Notes under the pieces: model-generated
Seen by the model: only the letters and a program-made list of their open reading frames with translations
Told to the model about the DNA's origin: nothing
Databases searched by the model: none
Program-made: the position numbers and the translations under genes
Shown: positions 1-13,300 of the stretch, piece by piece
Layout of the letters: each line of letters begins with the position of its first letter
Position numbering within the stretch: position 1 is the stretch's first letter
Assembly: GCF_964199755.1 (NCBI RefSeq)
Contig: NC_133906.1
Span: 17,271,378 to 17,335,377 of the forward strand
Reading direction: 5' to 3'
Length of the DNA: 64,000 nucleotides
Source: Larus michahellis
Taxonomy: Eukaryota > Chordata > Aves > Charadriiformes > Laridae

Positions 1-3000
1 CACATCTTAGGCATCGTGGGAGCACGAGCCATAAGCAGCCAGATCTTTGTCTCCTGGCCGTTTGCTTGGGACAGGCGGCTTTATTTTACGCTCTGTAAGG
101 TGGAGAGAGCAAGCACCAGCACGCTTCAGAGAAGCGGGTGAGAAACTGAGACCTCTGTCAGAGCAGACACGATGGCCAAAAGGGCTGCCACCACCCCAGC
201 TCAAATATCACGAAACAGCAAGGAGTGCCTGGTGCACCCAAAAAGTAACCCCTGCTGTCCATCATCGGCACTGGTGGAATAAATAATGGTTAAAATAGAG
301 TATTGGGTGCCTGATCTTTAGTTCTTACATTAAGAGTGGATGCAGCAAGTGAGGAAGTGCGTAGGAAGGTCCTTAACCCTTAGCAAATTCTTTGCCATCC
401 ATCTGCCTTCCCACGTGTTAAATCCTGGAGACGCCACTGGCGTGCAGATAACTGGATATTGGATTGCAGCCAGCCCTGCACAAGTAAAGGCACATTCAGG
501 CCCGAGATGTTTTCTGGCATCAGTATCAAGCTTTCTTTCTAGCAACTAAAGATGCTTAAAGGGTATTATAATAGCTGCCTGAATATCAGAGACACTCCCA
601 TTACTGTTTGATTTCTTCGTGCAATAACACATAGTCAGATTCACACAAGGTTTGCAAAGGATCAAATCTGCTCTTTTCAGAGACAGCTGGGAATACCCCT
701 GGAAAAATGTGAAAAACACAGCATGTGTTGGGACCGGTGCCTCTCCCTCATTATTCCATGTAAATACAAGCAATCTGACCCCTCCAAAGAGACTTTGCAT
801 TTCCCAGAAAATGACCATCTGTCAGGCAACAAGGGGCGCTCATTATTTAAATTAAGAATCTATTCCCTGCTGCCATTTTCGCTCACATCTCGTTATAGCA
901 GAGTCTCTCAAACACCCCGTTCCCCTAGCAAGATAAGCAGAGACCACAACTTACCCCTGCCTTGCCCAGCAGCTGTCACCCATAGAGACCCACCTAAAGG
1001 ATGCCACCACTTGTGGGCCAAGAGAGCTCCGGTCTTGCCATGCAGGGGAGTTACGCAAATCAAAAAATATACACAAAGGGTGCCATAAACTATGACTGTG
1101 TAACAGCTACTTTTAGGCATCTTATTATGAAATCTAAGTTTTCTTGAGGGGCGTGGGTATGAGTGATGGGGCCACACAGAGGTCCATCCGCAAGCTGGGG
1201 CTGGCAGGAGCTGCCCTTGCATGCTCTGTGGGCTGCTGCTCCTCAACATTTCCAAATAGCTTGCACTGTGCTGGAGGAAAGGAGGTGAGGGCCACCCAAA
1301 TATTGCCAGTCGTCGTCTGTGAACCACAGCAGCACCTTACATGCAATTGCAGAAACAGGAGTGGAGGAAACTCAGAGCCTCAACTTCTCTGCAGAGCTCT
1401 GCCGCTTTTGTGAGTAGTTGCTGCTGGAGAGCTCTGGGATAGTTATTCTTGCAAGTTCCTCTTGTTAATTAAAAAGGCTTTTTCCCCCACCCCATCAGGC
1501 CAAAAGAATCATATCAACAAATCCTCAGCTTGACATGATTTGCTAAACGTCACTTGTCACAGGGCTGCACAGCTAAGGGATACGTGAACGAGAAGCCAGA
1601 GCGGGGATCAGGCCACCATGCCAGCAGACCTCGGTGGCTTCCTGGCTCTGCCTCGGGCTCTCTGCGGGCAGCCCCTCCCCGCTCTGGGCCTCGATTCCCA
1701 GCTAGACAAAAGGTAACATGGAAAAGCCCTTTTTCTCATGATTTGAGGGGAAGGTGAGTAAATTAAATACTTCAGCGGTGTAAATAAGCAGGGCTGGTCT
1801 TAGAGATACCCCATTCCTGCTTAGCTGGTGGAATAGGTCCAGCTTGTAACAGGCTGCTGTCTCCATCACAAAACACCCAGAGATTTAGCGGGTATGAAAA
1901 TGTCTGACTTCCCTGCGGCTCGAAAGACAGCAGGGGGAAGCTCGTGCCAACCGTGATTAGAAAGCGCTGGGGTTTGGGTTGACAATTGCACATCGTCGAG
2001 AAGTACTATGCGAATTAAGAACTCTCTTTGCTAGAGGCAAGTTGCATGGCCAGACACCGGAAAGGACTGTGAAGTACTCGTATTCTCTGCTGGAAAGAGC
2101 CTTGGGAGTGCAAGCTATTTATTAAACAATAAAACCCATCAAACTGCTTTTAATATTTTATGTGAGGGGAAATGCATTGATTTCTATTATTTTTAACAAG
2201 GCAAGTTTTAAACATCTTTGGAGGAACAGGAAAGGGACCTACTCAAAATAAGCATAGATTCTCGACAAGAAAAATCCCAGCCTGTGTTTATCATGGATAT
2301 TGTCACATTGCAAGATGCAAAAATAAGAATCAACAAAGCACAGCCTGTTGTGTCGAATTGCTTTATGCTCTTTAAAAAAAAAAAAAGCCAAAAGGGAGGG
2401 GGAGCTTTAGGAATGCTGAAATGACATCAACTCTTCTCTTGATCAAAATCAAGACAGAACAAGTAGAAGTATGTCATCTTTCCAAGCGCTGAATGCCGAG
2501 TGACCCCATACCAGGAAATTCTGAGCACCGCATTATAGATGAAGCCTGACATTTATCAAGGAGAAGCAAAGAAACATTCAGTGAATGCATGGGGGCTGGC
2601 TGGAGCTGGTAATAGGTGGCCATGAAGAAGGTTGGTCAAACGGTAGCCTAGCTGTGCAGCCCAAGAACTTGAGAAGAAATCCCATTAAATGTGACTAATC
2701 AAAGATTTGGAGGGGAACGGTCGAATAATGCCTGCTGTTTGCCTCTGTGGCATGGCTTTTTCATGCTGCTGAATGTTTTTGGAGCTCTGCATCCTGGTCA
2801 TTTGTGTGTTTGGTGTCTGGTCACAAAAGCACCCCCTGCTTGAGCTTGTTCCTGCTGCTGCCAGCTACGTTCTGGGGAGGGGGGGGTGTGAAGCAAGCAA
2901 ACAAAAAAGATCTCTGGTGCTAATTTAGGAGTGCTGCACAAAAATAAATCACAGATCTCATCTCTGGACCACGCTTCAAAAGAAATTAGTTGAAAGTAAA

Positions 3001-4639
3001 TCAAAGGCTATCATCCAAGAACAGCAATGGAAAAACATTGTAGAAACATACAGTTCAAGCAGTCACTTCAAGAGATGGGCGAATATTGATAGGAGAATCT
3101 GGCACTTTGTGCCTTCCCTCTGGAAGTCTTCATTTCTATCACAAGATGCTTTGCCCCAGGGCCTGCCTCTAGGAACAGGCTGTGCAGGCACCAAAACTCC
3201 CCAGCTGCACACACAAACAAGGAATTAGTTGCTTCTTGCTGGCCCAGATTGCCCACGCAAGCAAAGTCACAGGATGAAGCCATGCTGAAAATCAGTGCTT
3301 TCTATTGTACAAACAGGAACATAACCCTAAAAAAAGGGGACCTTCCTTCTCTGCTTTGCACTGGAAGAGCCTCAGTTTATTTACTGTGCCTAGCTGGGCA
3401 TCACACAGCAAAGCCAACCACAACAGATCCAGAGGAAAAAACCAGCCTGGGAAATCAGTGGAAAAAGACTGAATTAACTGGGATTATTTAGCTGGAAAGA
3501 AGAGAAGAGAGGAATGGGATGAGCATTTCTCCATGCAGATATGAGCTTCTCCAGAAAGAAGAAAACAATGGGAAGCTGAAGAGCAAGATGGGGTCAGGTA
3601 TGATGCAGTGTGGGCTCAGCAGTGTCCAAGCTGCAGCTCACAAGACCAGGGATCATCACACACAGCTCGCATACAGCCCTGCAAGACCAAAGCACACACC
3701 CACGCCATGCCCCCCGTTTGGAACCAGTGTCACTCTTAAGATCCCAGCTCTGCAAAGGGGGACAAGTGAGCTTTGACATCCCACAGCACGAGAGCCCCAT
3801 CCACCCATCTCATGGCCACCATCTGCTGGGTGCAGCGCCTGTTTTCCCGTGGGACTGGAGGGGAATGTCTGGGTCAATCCATATCTGCGTCTCTCACAGC
3901 TTTCTCCCACTTCTTTGCGCTCACATTTAGAGAAGCAAGACATTACATCTCCCAGCCAGCACAGCATCTTTACTACCAAATTGCTGGTTAAATGAGAATT
4001 CAAAGGAACATTTAAAAATTTCATCAATGCCACTTGGACATATGCCTTCAGGCTGTTTATCTTTAAATGAGATGTCACATGTAATTTAGCGGCTATATTA
4101 AGTATTGTTTTGCACTTTTAGCGGCATTGCTGTGGGCAGCCCTGTATCAGTGCACACCTTCATTCTTCATCAGGAGAGATAAATGAAAATGGCACCATTT
4201 TTCTGAATTAAAGTCTAAATATCTGACACGTCAATACCATCTAATGGAACAAAGCACTACGGATTCCTAGAGCAGGTGTTTAATTTGCATGTTATTACTG
4301 ACAAGCAAGATAAATGCTTTGCTAAATACTTATGCTGCAATAACAGGAAAAGCAGAGGGGGGTTATACTTAAAATGGCAAACAAGGACAAAATATTGTAG
4401 AGTTCCTCTTGCTCCTCAAGTCGTTCTGTCTTTTTAACAGAATTAAAATCTTATGGCTTTGGTATTTCTTTTTAAAGTGGCTTTTTTTAGTTTTGAAAAG
4501 GCAGCCTGTGGAAGCAGGTCCTCTGATTAGAGAAATTTATATTTTAATAATAAGGAGGTGCTGTACTAGGTGTGCTCTGCCCTGAGTTTTAGGCGATGCG
4601 ATGGCTCTCCCCGCCCCTGCTGCCAAGCAAGCTCGGAGA

Positions 4640-4745
4640 AGTCTCTTTCCTCTCTGTGCCTCAGTTTTTCTAGCTGTACAATGGAGACGGTGATGCCCAC
4701 CTTCTTCTCTAAAGCCCTTTAAAATACAATGTAGGGGTGCTACAG
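4640..4745 (+). repeat. MIR/CORE-SINE-like fossil fragment
   Basis: The segment reads like the 3' half of a MIR element: a 'tgtgcctcagttt' block at about 4657, then a 'ctgtacaatgg' block, then 'gatgcccacctt'. This order is the familiar MIR/L2-tail pattern seen across amniotes. It is strongly diverged and its edges are approximate. Confidence 0.55.
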
Positions 4746-5229
4746 GCAAATAAAGAGTTTTCCCATAGATTTTCATAACAGGAGGTTGCTTAGATTTTCA
4801 TTCCAAGCTGCTGGGAATTTTTTGGTTTTGAATTTCATGGACACTTGGACTCCTCCCTCAGAAAGCTCCAAGTTGAGCAGCAGGAGGTAGGCAGAAGAGG
4901 CAAACCAGAGAGCCCTGAGCAGCCAGGGCCAGCAGGGAGCTCTGGGAGGCCCGAGCCCCACATTGCCTGGCCAGGCACCAGGACTGGGAGCAACCCAGTA
5001 GTGCAGAACGCTCTAGCCCCAGCTCACAAGCTGCCAGTACAGTGAAAATCCCCCAAACCAGCCCAAACTTACATCCACTGTGGTTGCTTAAGGCTTCAGA
5101 GCATGAACTGGAAATGCATGTCATCTTTTCCGTCACTCCCTCTAATGCTACAAAGTCATGAGCCTCAGAAAAGCCCTTTTCATCATCTTCAGCACCTTAA
5201 ACACACCAGATGGTTCCATGGCCATTTAG

Positions 5230-5275
5230 AGTAGTGACACTTAACGCCTTGTGCCTCGGTTTCCCTATTTCATGG
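5230..5275 (+). repeat. Possible short MIR-like remnant
   Basis: It contains 'cacttaacgccttgtgcctcggtttccc', similar to the MIR 'cttaacctctctgtgcctcagtttcc' region. The match is short, so chance or a different ancient SINE is possible. Confidence 0.3.
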
Positions 5276-7128
5276 CAACACAGACACCTCCCTTTCCCCA
5301 GCAGGACAGCAAGCCAGCAGCGCAGACAGCTCTGGAGGCCCCTGCACACACTGAACCCTGGCAGAGCCAAATGTGCCTCGCTTTTCCCCAGCTCCAGCTT
5401 GAATCCACCCAGCACTATTTGCAGGAAGAAGAACTTCTGAATTTCCTGAAATTTGATTTCATTAATGGGGATGCTTCTGCAGCTGTTCTTTGCCAGGGGT
5501 CAATAACGCTTAGACTGTTTACGGTCCATTATGGGCCAGATGCAAGAGTTAATTAGTCAAGGAATTTCTCAGTCCTTAGGACAGGTTCCCTGGCAATGCA
5601 GGGGGCTGTCACAGAGGGCAGGATGACAGCAGAGATGGTACCCTAAACACACGGGATGGGTCTGCAGCCATCCAGGGCAGCTGACCGGCTCCAGGCTCCT
5701 CACAACCTGGGCAGGGAGGGTTTGCTCCTAGCCCTTCCCCAGAGCCCTCCTGGGGGCACCTCAGGGAGAGCAGGTGGCTCTGTGGTGTCCAGGGGCGTTT
5801 AGAAGGCTGTGGGTATGGAAAGGGCCGTTTTCCACCCCTGTGCTGCCTCTTGTGCACTTTTGGATCATGCCCCCAAGAAATCCCACGAATTCTCCTTACA
5901 GCCAAAGCTGCAGGATGGCAATGATGCTCTCGGTGAGAGCAGGGATGTTACCGGCTGCCTCAACCCTTCCTTCAGTTGGGAGAACTTGTGCAGGGAAACA
6001 AAATTTAAACCTTATCCGTGAGGCATTCAGTCCCCCAGGATGTTTCTTTCTACACTATAAGCAGGCTCTCACCAGACTGTTTCCTACATATGCATGTAAC
6101 AGCAGAATATCACGGGAATCCAAACTGCTTCTGGAATAACAATGAAAAAGAAAAACAAAAGTGAAGTTAAATTACAGCTCAGGGCCATTTGCTTTACAGG
6201 AACTCTTTGCTCTGCAAAGACTTGCCACAAAATTTCGGAGGGATCATTCTGTTTTCAGCACCACCATGTGAATTTGGAGCTTCAGGACACCTCCTCTGGG
6301 TTTGTCCCAGCACCATCACTTTGACAAGGATAGAGGGAAATACACTTGTTTTCCATTTCCAAAGCTGTATGAACTTATACACACTGCGTATCCAGCTCTT
6401 GTTCTCCACTGCTGACCATACTAGAAGACCTATGCATCATCAGATGTAGGAAAAGCTATAGGACAGTGCTTGTGTTGAAAATCTGCTATTTTAACAGCTA
6501 ACACATCATTTGTCAACCAAACCATGCGATACCCCCAGGTAATCACTCCCACTTTCTCTGTGTACTTGCTCATAAGCACTGACCCAGCTACATCCTACCC
6601 TAGAGCAAAGCAAAGTCAGTAGGTCAGACCCTGCCTTGGCACGAGCCAGCAAAGCTCTGCTGCATTTGGTTTGACTGAAGACAACGAACCCGGGAATGGA
6701 TCCAGCCCAAGGGAGCTGTGCGGGGGTAAAACCAGCAGCTGTAGTGGCAGGATGCCAGCAGGGTACGTGTTGTAACAGCTTATCACACACAGCGCCTTTA
6801 TAGATCAAAGTTTAGGTGCAAACCCAGCCTAAGAAAGGCAATGATCGTTTCGGAGCAGCTCACCAGCCACCCCTGCACTGGGATGTTTTTGGCAGCAGGA
6901 GGGTGAGCAGAGCTCTTCCCGCCACAGGATGGGTTTGCTGGGAGGACAAGATGCTGCCCCGTGCCAAGGGCTCCTCTGTCCTTCTGTGAGACGCCCACCG
7001 CTGTCACAGCTGTGTTTCCCTTCCAGTCACAGCCCCCTTCCTCTGTGGTTCGCGTCACCGCTCATGCAGTGCATTATGGATGCGTGTTGTTCAGTTGCCC
7101 TTGAACTACAATGAACTACAATTGAACT

Positions 7129-7337
7129 ATAATTCTTTACACTGAGGGTGGTGAGACTCTGGCCCAGGTTGCCCAGAGAGGTGGTGGAGGCTCCATCCCT
7201 GAGGACATTCAAGGTCCGGCTTGATGAGGCTCTGAGCAACCTGATCTAGTTAAAGATGTCCCTGCTCACTGCAGGGCGGTTGGACTAGACGACCTTTAAG
7301 GATTCAATCCAACCCAACAGGTTTTGTGATTCTATAA
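7129..7337 (+). repeat. CR1 LINE 3' end
   Basis: A truncated CR1 retrotransposon in + orientation. It carries the standard CR1 tail landmarks in order: 'ggttgcccagagaggtggtgg', 'ttggactagacgacct', 'caatccaacccaac' and a terminal 'tgtgattctataact'. There is no open reading frame, as expected for a 5'-truncated non-LTR insertion. Substitutions in every landmark mark it as an older copy than the two long CR1s further right. Confidence 0.9.
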
Positions 7338-10300
7338 CTATGGCTTCAGTGATTTGAGGTCTTGTTTTTCCCTGGTACCTGTGTGAATAACATCAGAGTG
7401 AGGTGATCAAGAGAGACCTGGGCTTTTCAGTGCCTTGCCACACTGCGCCTTTAAGATTTTCATAACCTGATCTTCCATTCATCTTCCACAAAAGTGCTTT
7501 TATTGTTTTGGAGACAACAAAATAGAGACTACTATTCACTGGCTGTCAGGTTAATAGCTCAGAACAGACCTGCATGCATTGAAGAAAAGAGTTCTAGGAG
7601 CAAAACCAGCATTAATTGCAAATAAAAAGCAAAAGTGATGTTCCCATTCATTAGCTGCCCTGTCCACAGCACAGTGATGCTTCAGCATCACTGGGAACCT
7701 TCACCTCTACCAAGGCAGCACCCTCAAATCAAGCAAGTCCAGCACAGCAGGTCTGTGTGGTCAGGGCTCATGGAGGGACGTGGACCAAACCCCATCTCAT
7801 AAACCAGATATGAGGGAACAAAGCTTCAGGGACTGATGAAACTTCGGCTAGAGGTGAATGCTCCCAGTCACAACCTGCAACAAAGTCCTTCCCAGGCTTT
7901 TTGAAAGCCTCTGACTCTCTCTCTAACAGCAACAGTGTCATTTAGCCATTTCCACCCTTTCCCATACCAAACACTTCCAAAAAACCCAATTTCTCAGCTC
8001 CATGGTGTTTTAAAGACAGTCAGTTTTAGGGAGGGTGCCCAGCTTGCAGGAGATGCTCATGATGGCACCAGCAGCCAGCACCTTCCCCAGCCCTGGGGCC
8101 AGTCCTGCCAGAGCAGTCGCTTGTGGCCTTTCTGTGGAGCAAACCACCCACAGTTAACCTCCCCGGCAGCTCTCCTTGCAGGCACAGGAGGATGAGGTGC
8201 CCACCAGGGATGGCTGTTGCTGCTCAGGGACAAGGAGCAGCTGAGGACATCACTCCTCATAGCTGTAGTAAGGGATGTATCCTGAGGTCACATACGGCCA
8301 CGGCCACACAGCCCCACTCAGTGCGTCCCCATGTGGATACCAAACTGGGGAGATGCTCTGCCTCCCCCCCCCACCCTGCAGCCTGGGTCAGCAGTCACCA
8401 AAGGCAGATGCCTACCTCACACACCATCCACATACAAGCCTGGCACCGGGCTTCCAAGTGCTCAATGAAGCACTTAAACACACCAAACTCTCCCACAGAC
8501 CCTCACATTAAAGAACTTGTTTTTTAAGCAACACTTACCTGGTATCTCCTCTGGTCAGCTTAAGGGTACAACTTTGCAGCTCCACAAACCACTTCTGCCC
8601 ACCAAAACTTGTAATCAAGACAAAAATCTTTAGCATAGTCACAGAGCATGAACCCAGCCTGCCTCCAACCTCACCCACACAGGGGAACCCCCATTTCAGG
8701 GGATTCCCCTCATTTATACCCGCCCCAGGGCTGTTAGGTGGAGGGCCAAACTCTGTAACGAGCTCATCCATCGTTCCTTCTGGGCAGCTGATGGCAAACT
8801 GGGGAGGTCTTTGGGGGATTATTGGCCCTGAAGTGATTAACGCAGCTGAGGGCACCACCCGGGCCGGGGGTGTGGGGAGGACCCAGCACGGCTTTCCCTG
8901 GCGTGTCTCAGGAAAGGCTGGTCCAGGGGAGTTGTCCCTGATTAGCAGCACCTTACCCCATCCTTAACACTGGCTTTGTGAAAGGCCAGCCTCGTACTCC
9001 TGGGGAGGAAACCCAGTTAATAAACAGCTCCGTCGGCCGCTCCTCTGCGACAGCCGGTGCCTCGCAGCCCGCAGGCTGGCAGGGAACTGTTGCATTCGGA
9101 ATCATTAAATAAAGTAAAAACCTAGGTTGCCGTGCTCCCGCTGCATTGCATATCATAGAAAAAGAAATGAAGAAAAAGAAAAGCCCATTAATTACTATTG
9201 ATTTTAATAAATGTGCTCGTGTGCTCAGATGGCAGCAACAAATGGCCAGCGACAGGGAAGGCACTTCTCAGGAGCTGCGTGAGCGGCTGCTGCGAGTGGA
9301 GACAAAATAGGGACGTTTCAGTCTCTTAGCCCTAATGAAAACACAGCTCATTAACGTGATCAAAAACTTCAGTGTCTCCAATGTGTTTCTAGCTTGAATG
9401 TGTGCTTTCAGCAACTGCTTTAATGTTTGGGAAGGTAAAAACTATTTTACCAAAAGCCCTCCTGGGCTGCAGCACTGAGCAAAGCCTCTTCACCATCTGC
9501 CCTCCAGCCCCAAGCTCTATGTAGTGCACAAATCCTGCTGCACCAGGGAATTTTCATGCCATCCCCATCTCCACCTTGTCCCCTGGACCCAGGGGGTGGC
9601 CAGGGGCCACGAATCTAATCCTCTGTTGCCAAATGTGGTCGATTTGTCTGGAGCTAATTTGGTTCCTTCCCATTTGGGGGTTTGCTGTTGCTGTTGTGTT
9701 TTGAAGTCCTGACACGAAAGGAACCCTTTTGGGGGGATGAGGCTCCTGGCATCCCCGCAGGGGTGGTGGGTGGCAATTTGTCATCTCCTGGTGGGGGGTA
9801 GGACAGACGCACCTTGTATTCCTGCTACCAGTGAGCAAAGGGGCTGATCTCCACCGATGATGGAGAAGACCAAGCTCAAGGCACTGATGCTCCACTGGTG
9901 AGCCACAGAAACTGAAGAAATTACCCAACGTGATGAATTGAGCCATAATGTCGTGGCCACAAGTGCAGTCAATGCCCCAGTTTGAGAGATGTGCCACCTT
10001 CGCACTACAACTCTCAGCCAACCCAGCCGTGCTTGGGTTGGGCTGGCTACAGATCCTCAACTCTGGGGCAGGTTTGCCCAAAGATCCAAAAAAAAGGCTA
10101 TTTTGGGGAATCTCCTCTAGCAGCCACACACATCTGGGAAAATTTTACAGCTGGGATGTTTTCAGCCTAAAACGCGGCAACATTCAATGATTTGTACACA
10201 GCAAAGCCTCGGTGCCTCTCAAACATGGGTTCAGGCAACAGCACAGATCATTAGAGAAAATGGACAATTAGTCACATGGGCTGCAGAACGTCCTCTTTAA

Positions 10301-13300
10301 AAGTGAAAAGCAAGTTAGAACCATTGATAGCGCTTTTGAGAATCCTTAATTACCTGTAATTTAAAACAAAACTGAGACAGATAAACAGATTTGGATAAGT
10401 GGCTTCCTCTTAGCCCGGCATCATGGAACCAGGCTTTGGCTCTGCTGTGCCTCTTCCTGCCCAGCAACAACTTATTACCACGGAAATCCTGAAATACCCA
10501 CAGCAGCATTAGAAAGTACTTTAGAAAGTACCATGGCCACACTCAACTCTTGTGTTTTCAACTTTGGGTCAGACTTTATCTTCTGGCCAACAAGTTTGAT
10601 ATGTGGCTGCCTTGGGTCCTTATTTCAGCAGTGTTATAGAAATATGAGCTGTGCATCTTTAAATAGCCTGATAAGAGCCTGATCCTGGCACAATTTATGT
10701 TGCCCAAATGCTGGAGTTCCTTCCAGATAAAGCATGGTTTCTCCTCGGAGCACAAGCCACGTAGCCGATGGCTCCCTGTGCAGTGATTTACGCTGCCGGA
10801 TTCCTCCCTGGAGCTCCGATGTCAGGGTGCTGGTGGCTGCAGGAGCAACTTCGGTTGCCATCAGTCATTTGCACTATTTTATTAACCTGGAGGAGCAAAA
10901 ATAGCATGGTAATTAATTCTGCAGCTTCGGTTGTGGTTTTACTTCTATTTTATTTATTAGTAATTACGGACAGAGAAAAATGAAAGATAGAGCGTGGGCT
11001 CTATCTAAGTAACTCCTCTGCCCACCACTGCGCCCATGCTATAATCTGCAGGGCTGTCTGCACTCTCAGAGTAAACTCTTTAAAGATTTAATCAAACAAA
11101 TTAATCCCCTAACTCAACCGTTCCGTCATAGCTGTCATTCAGGTGGCGGCTTATTTTCCGATTTCTGAGAGCCCGATTTCTGCCGAGTGCAATTTTAAAT
11201 GAAACAGTCCTTAAAAAAATGCCCAGATAAAAGATTTGCTCCAAAACCCCCAGTTTATATCCTGGCGTTTGCTGTATATGAAACCGAGATCCATTTAAAT
11301 TCAACACCATGCCATGGAGCTCTGCTAAAGGCAGGGAATGCTCGGAGCTATTAGAGGAAACGACAGGATTCAGCAGGACGGGGCTTCTCCTCCCCGCCCC
11401 ACCGCCGGTTGCTCTGACCTTGGCCAAGCCATTTAAGCACTCTACGCTGTTTAGTCATCTGTAAAATTAGTATATTACTATTTACCTACCTCCAAGAGAT
11501 ACAGCGAAGGTCACCGTTTGCGAAATACTTGGAGACCTTCCAGGGGGAACAGACCTTCCGTCATGTCCGCGGGTTTCCAAACAGCACCCTGAGCCGGATC
11601 CTGCAAATCCCTGGTCTTTAGATGAGCCTGGAGGAGGAGACCCCGCTCTCCCAGGGCAAACATGCTCCTGGACCAGGGCCAGCAGCTGAGATGGACAATT
11701 ATGAGGTCTAATAACAAAATACTCTTCCTTGAAAACCAAGCTGAACCCCTTCTGCAAACAGTTCTGTGGTCTAAGTCATGATTTGACCTATTTTACACTT
11801 GAAATAACAGAATAAATAGCCTGGTGACTACTGAAACTCTGCAATGTTCCTCTTTTAAAAGTGAATGGAACCAAAAAACCTTTAATTGGTTCTGCCAGCC
11901 ATTTCCCCTGGAAACACACACGGTCCTACAGACTGCACGAGTTCTGTTTGAGTCGCTGGTGAAAACAGACTTGAAATCTGATGTATACGACGGCTGTTGG
12001 ACAATGCCACAGCTCTTACGTTTCACCCAGATGTTCAGCGTCTTGTCTGCAGAGAGATGCTAATACCGGCTAATAGGCAGAAGCGACTAAAAAAAAGCTT
12101 TATAGAAAAAAATTAAATTTAAATTTTGGTGCTTCAGCATCTTTCAGTCATGTCATCATAGCTGCACCAGAAAGTGATGCCCAAAGAGACGCGGGGGAGG
12201 CAGATGCCCTGCGTCTAGTGCTGTGCCCAGCTCAGGCCTCTCACCCGGCCTTTCGCCGGCGCCAAAGCGGCCAAGGGAGCCGGCGCACCGCAAGAAGAGA
12301 CTTCTCTGGATCAGATTCAGGGGTTGAAGCACGCGAGGCAGAAGGAAACGCTTGGGATTAAACCAAATTAAAACACCTTCACGCTACAAAGATGGGGAAT
12401 GGTTGGCGCCGTGCAGGGCCCGGCCTGCTGAGCGCTCTCACTGACCTCCGGACAGGAGACAGGCGGCCACGGGAGCGGGTTAACGGAGCCACTGCCGTGT
12501 TCTCGTTTACTGCCCTCTCTTCTGTGCATTAAAGGCAGTTGTCACCATTCTTAAATCCTGAGGAGTACTGTTGGGAGATCCTTGCACCGATACAGTATAT
12601 TTTCCACCCAGCACCTCCGGAGCGCGGTCACGAATGAGAAGACTTTCTAAGTGCAGAAATCCTGAGAAAATGGTTTAAAACCGAGTGCAGCGACAGCGGC
12701 ACACGCCCACACACGCCTCTCCGTCACCTGGAGAAGCAACGGCACACGTTGGGAACCCCTCAGCCCAACGAACTGTGGCACTTTTAAGATCTCACCCCAC
12801 AAACAGAAAAGCGGTGCCAACGCAAGGGGGGGTAAAGCTGCTCCCGGAGCCGCAGGGATAAACCCCGAGCGGGATCTGCCCGAGAGCCCCAGCCCTCCCG
12901 CACGCCCCAGCCCAGGGGAGCTGCTGGACGGGCGCTGAGGGCATCACCAGGTCCCCGCGTGGGCACCCCACAGCCCCCTCGTCCCCCTGGGACCGTGCCC
13001 GGCTCCGTGGGGCTCTGCAGGAGCTGCTTTATCGGCGGCGCTGAGCTTCCCACAGAAATCGCTGTATCATTAACCTGAGCTTGGCTTTGAACCAGGGCTT
13101 TAAGAGTTTATACAAGTAGTAGCTAAAAGGCATTTAATAGCACACTGCAGCCAATAAGCAATGAATTATTTAGAATATTTTACTAAGAATAATTGCTGTT
13201 TTTAAAGAGATCCCCCCCCCCCGCCCCATCCTCCCTGGGGCCTGTAACTGATTTCACGATAGTAATAGGGAGTAAGAAAAAAAAAACCAAAATACAAAGC

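Larger units (their letters stand above)
1..7128. other. Non-coding stretch, no gene supported
   Basis: No open frame here has recognisable protein similarity together with splice signals. The longest frames (up to about 140 codons on either strand) have biased, low-complexity composition and no family motif, so I read them as chance. The stretch is mixed GC with short homopolymers, for example A runs near 2372-2383. It contains two MIR-like fragments listed separately and an octamer-type ATTTGCAT at 4283-4290. It could be an intron of the + strand RhoGAP-like gene at 22.6-24.3 kb or simply intergenic. The sequence does not decide. Confidence 0.6.

Noticed and set aside
9554-10129. 191-codon open frame on the minus strand
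   Set aside because: No domain, no family-like motif, and no splice or promoter context. GC-rich DNA produces such frames by chance.
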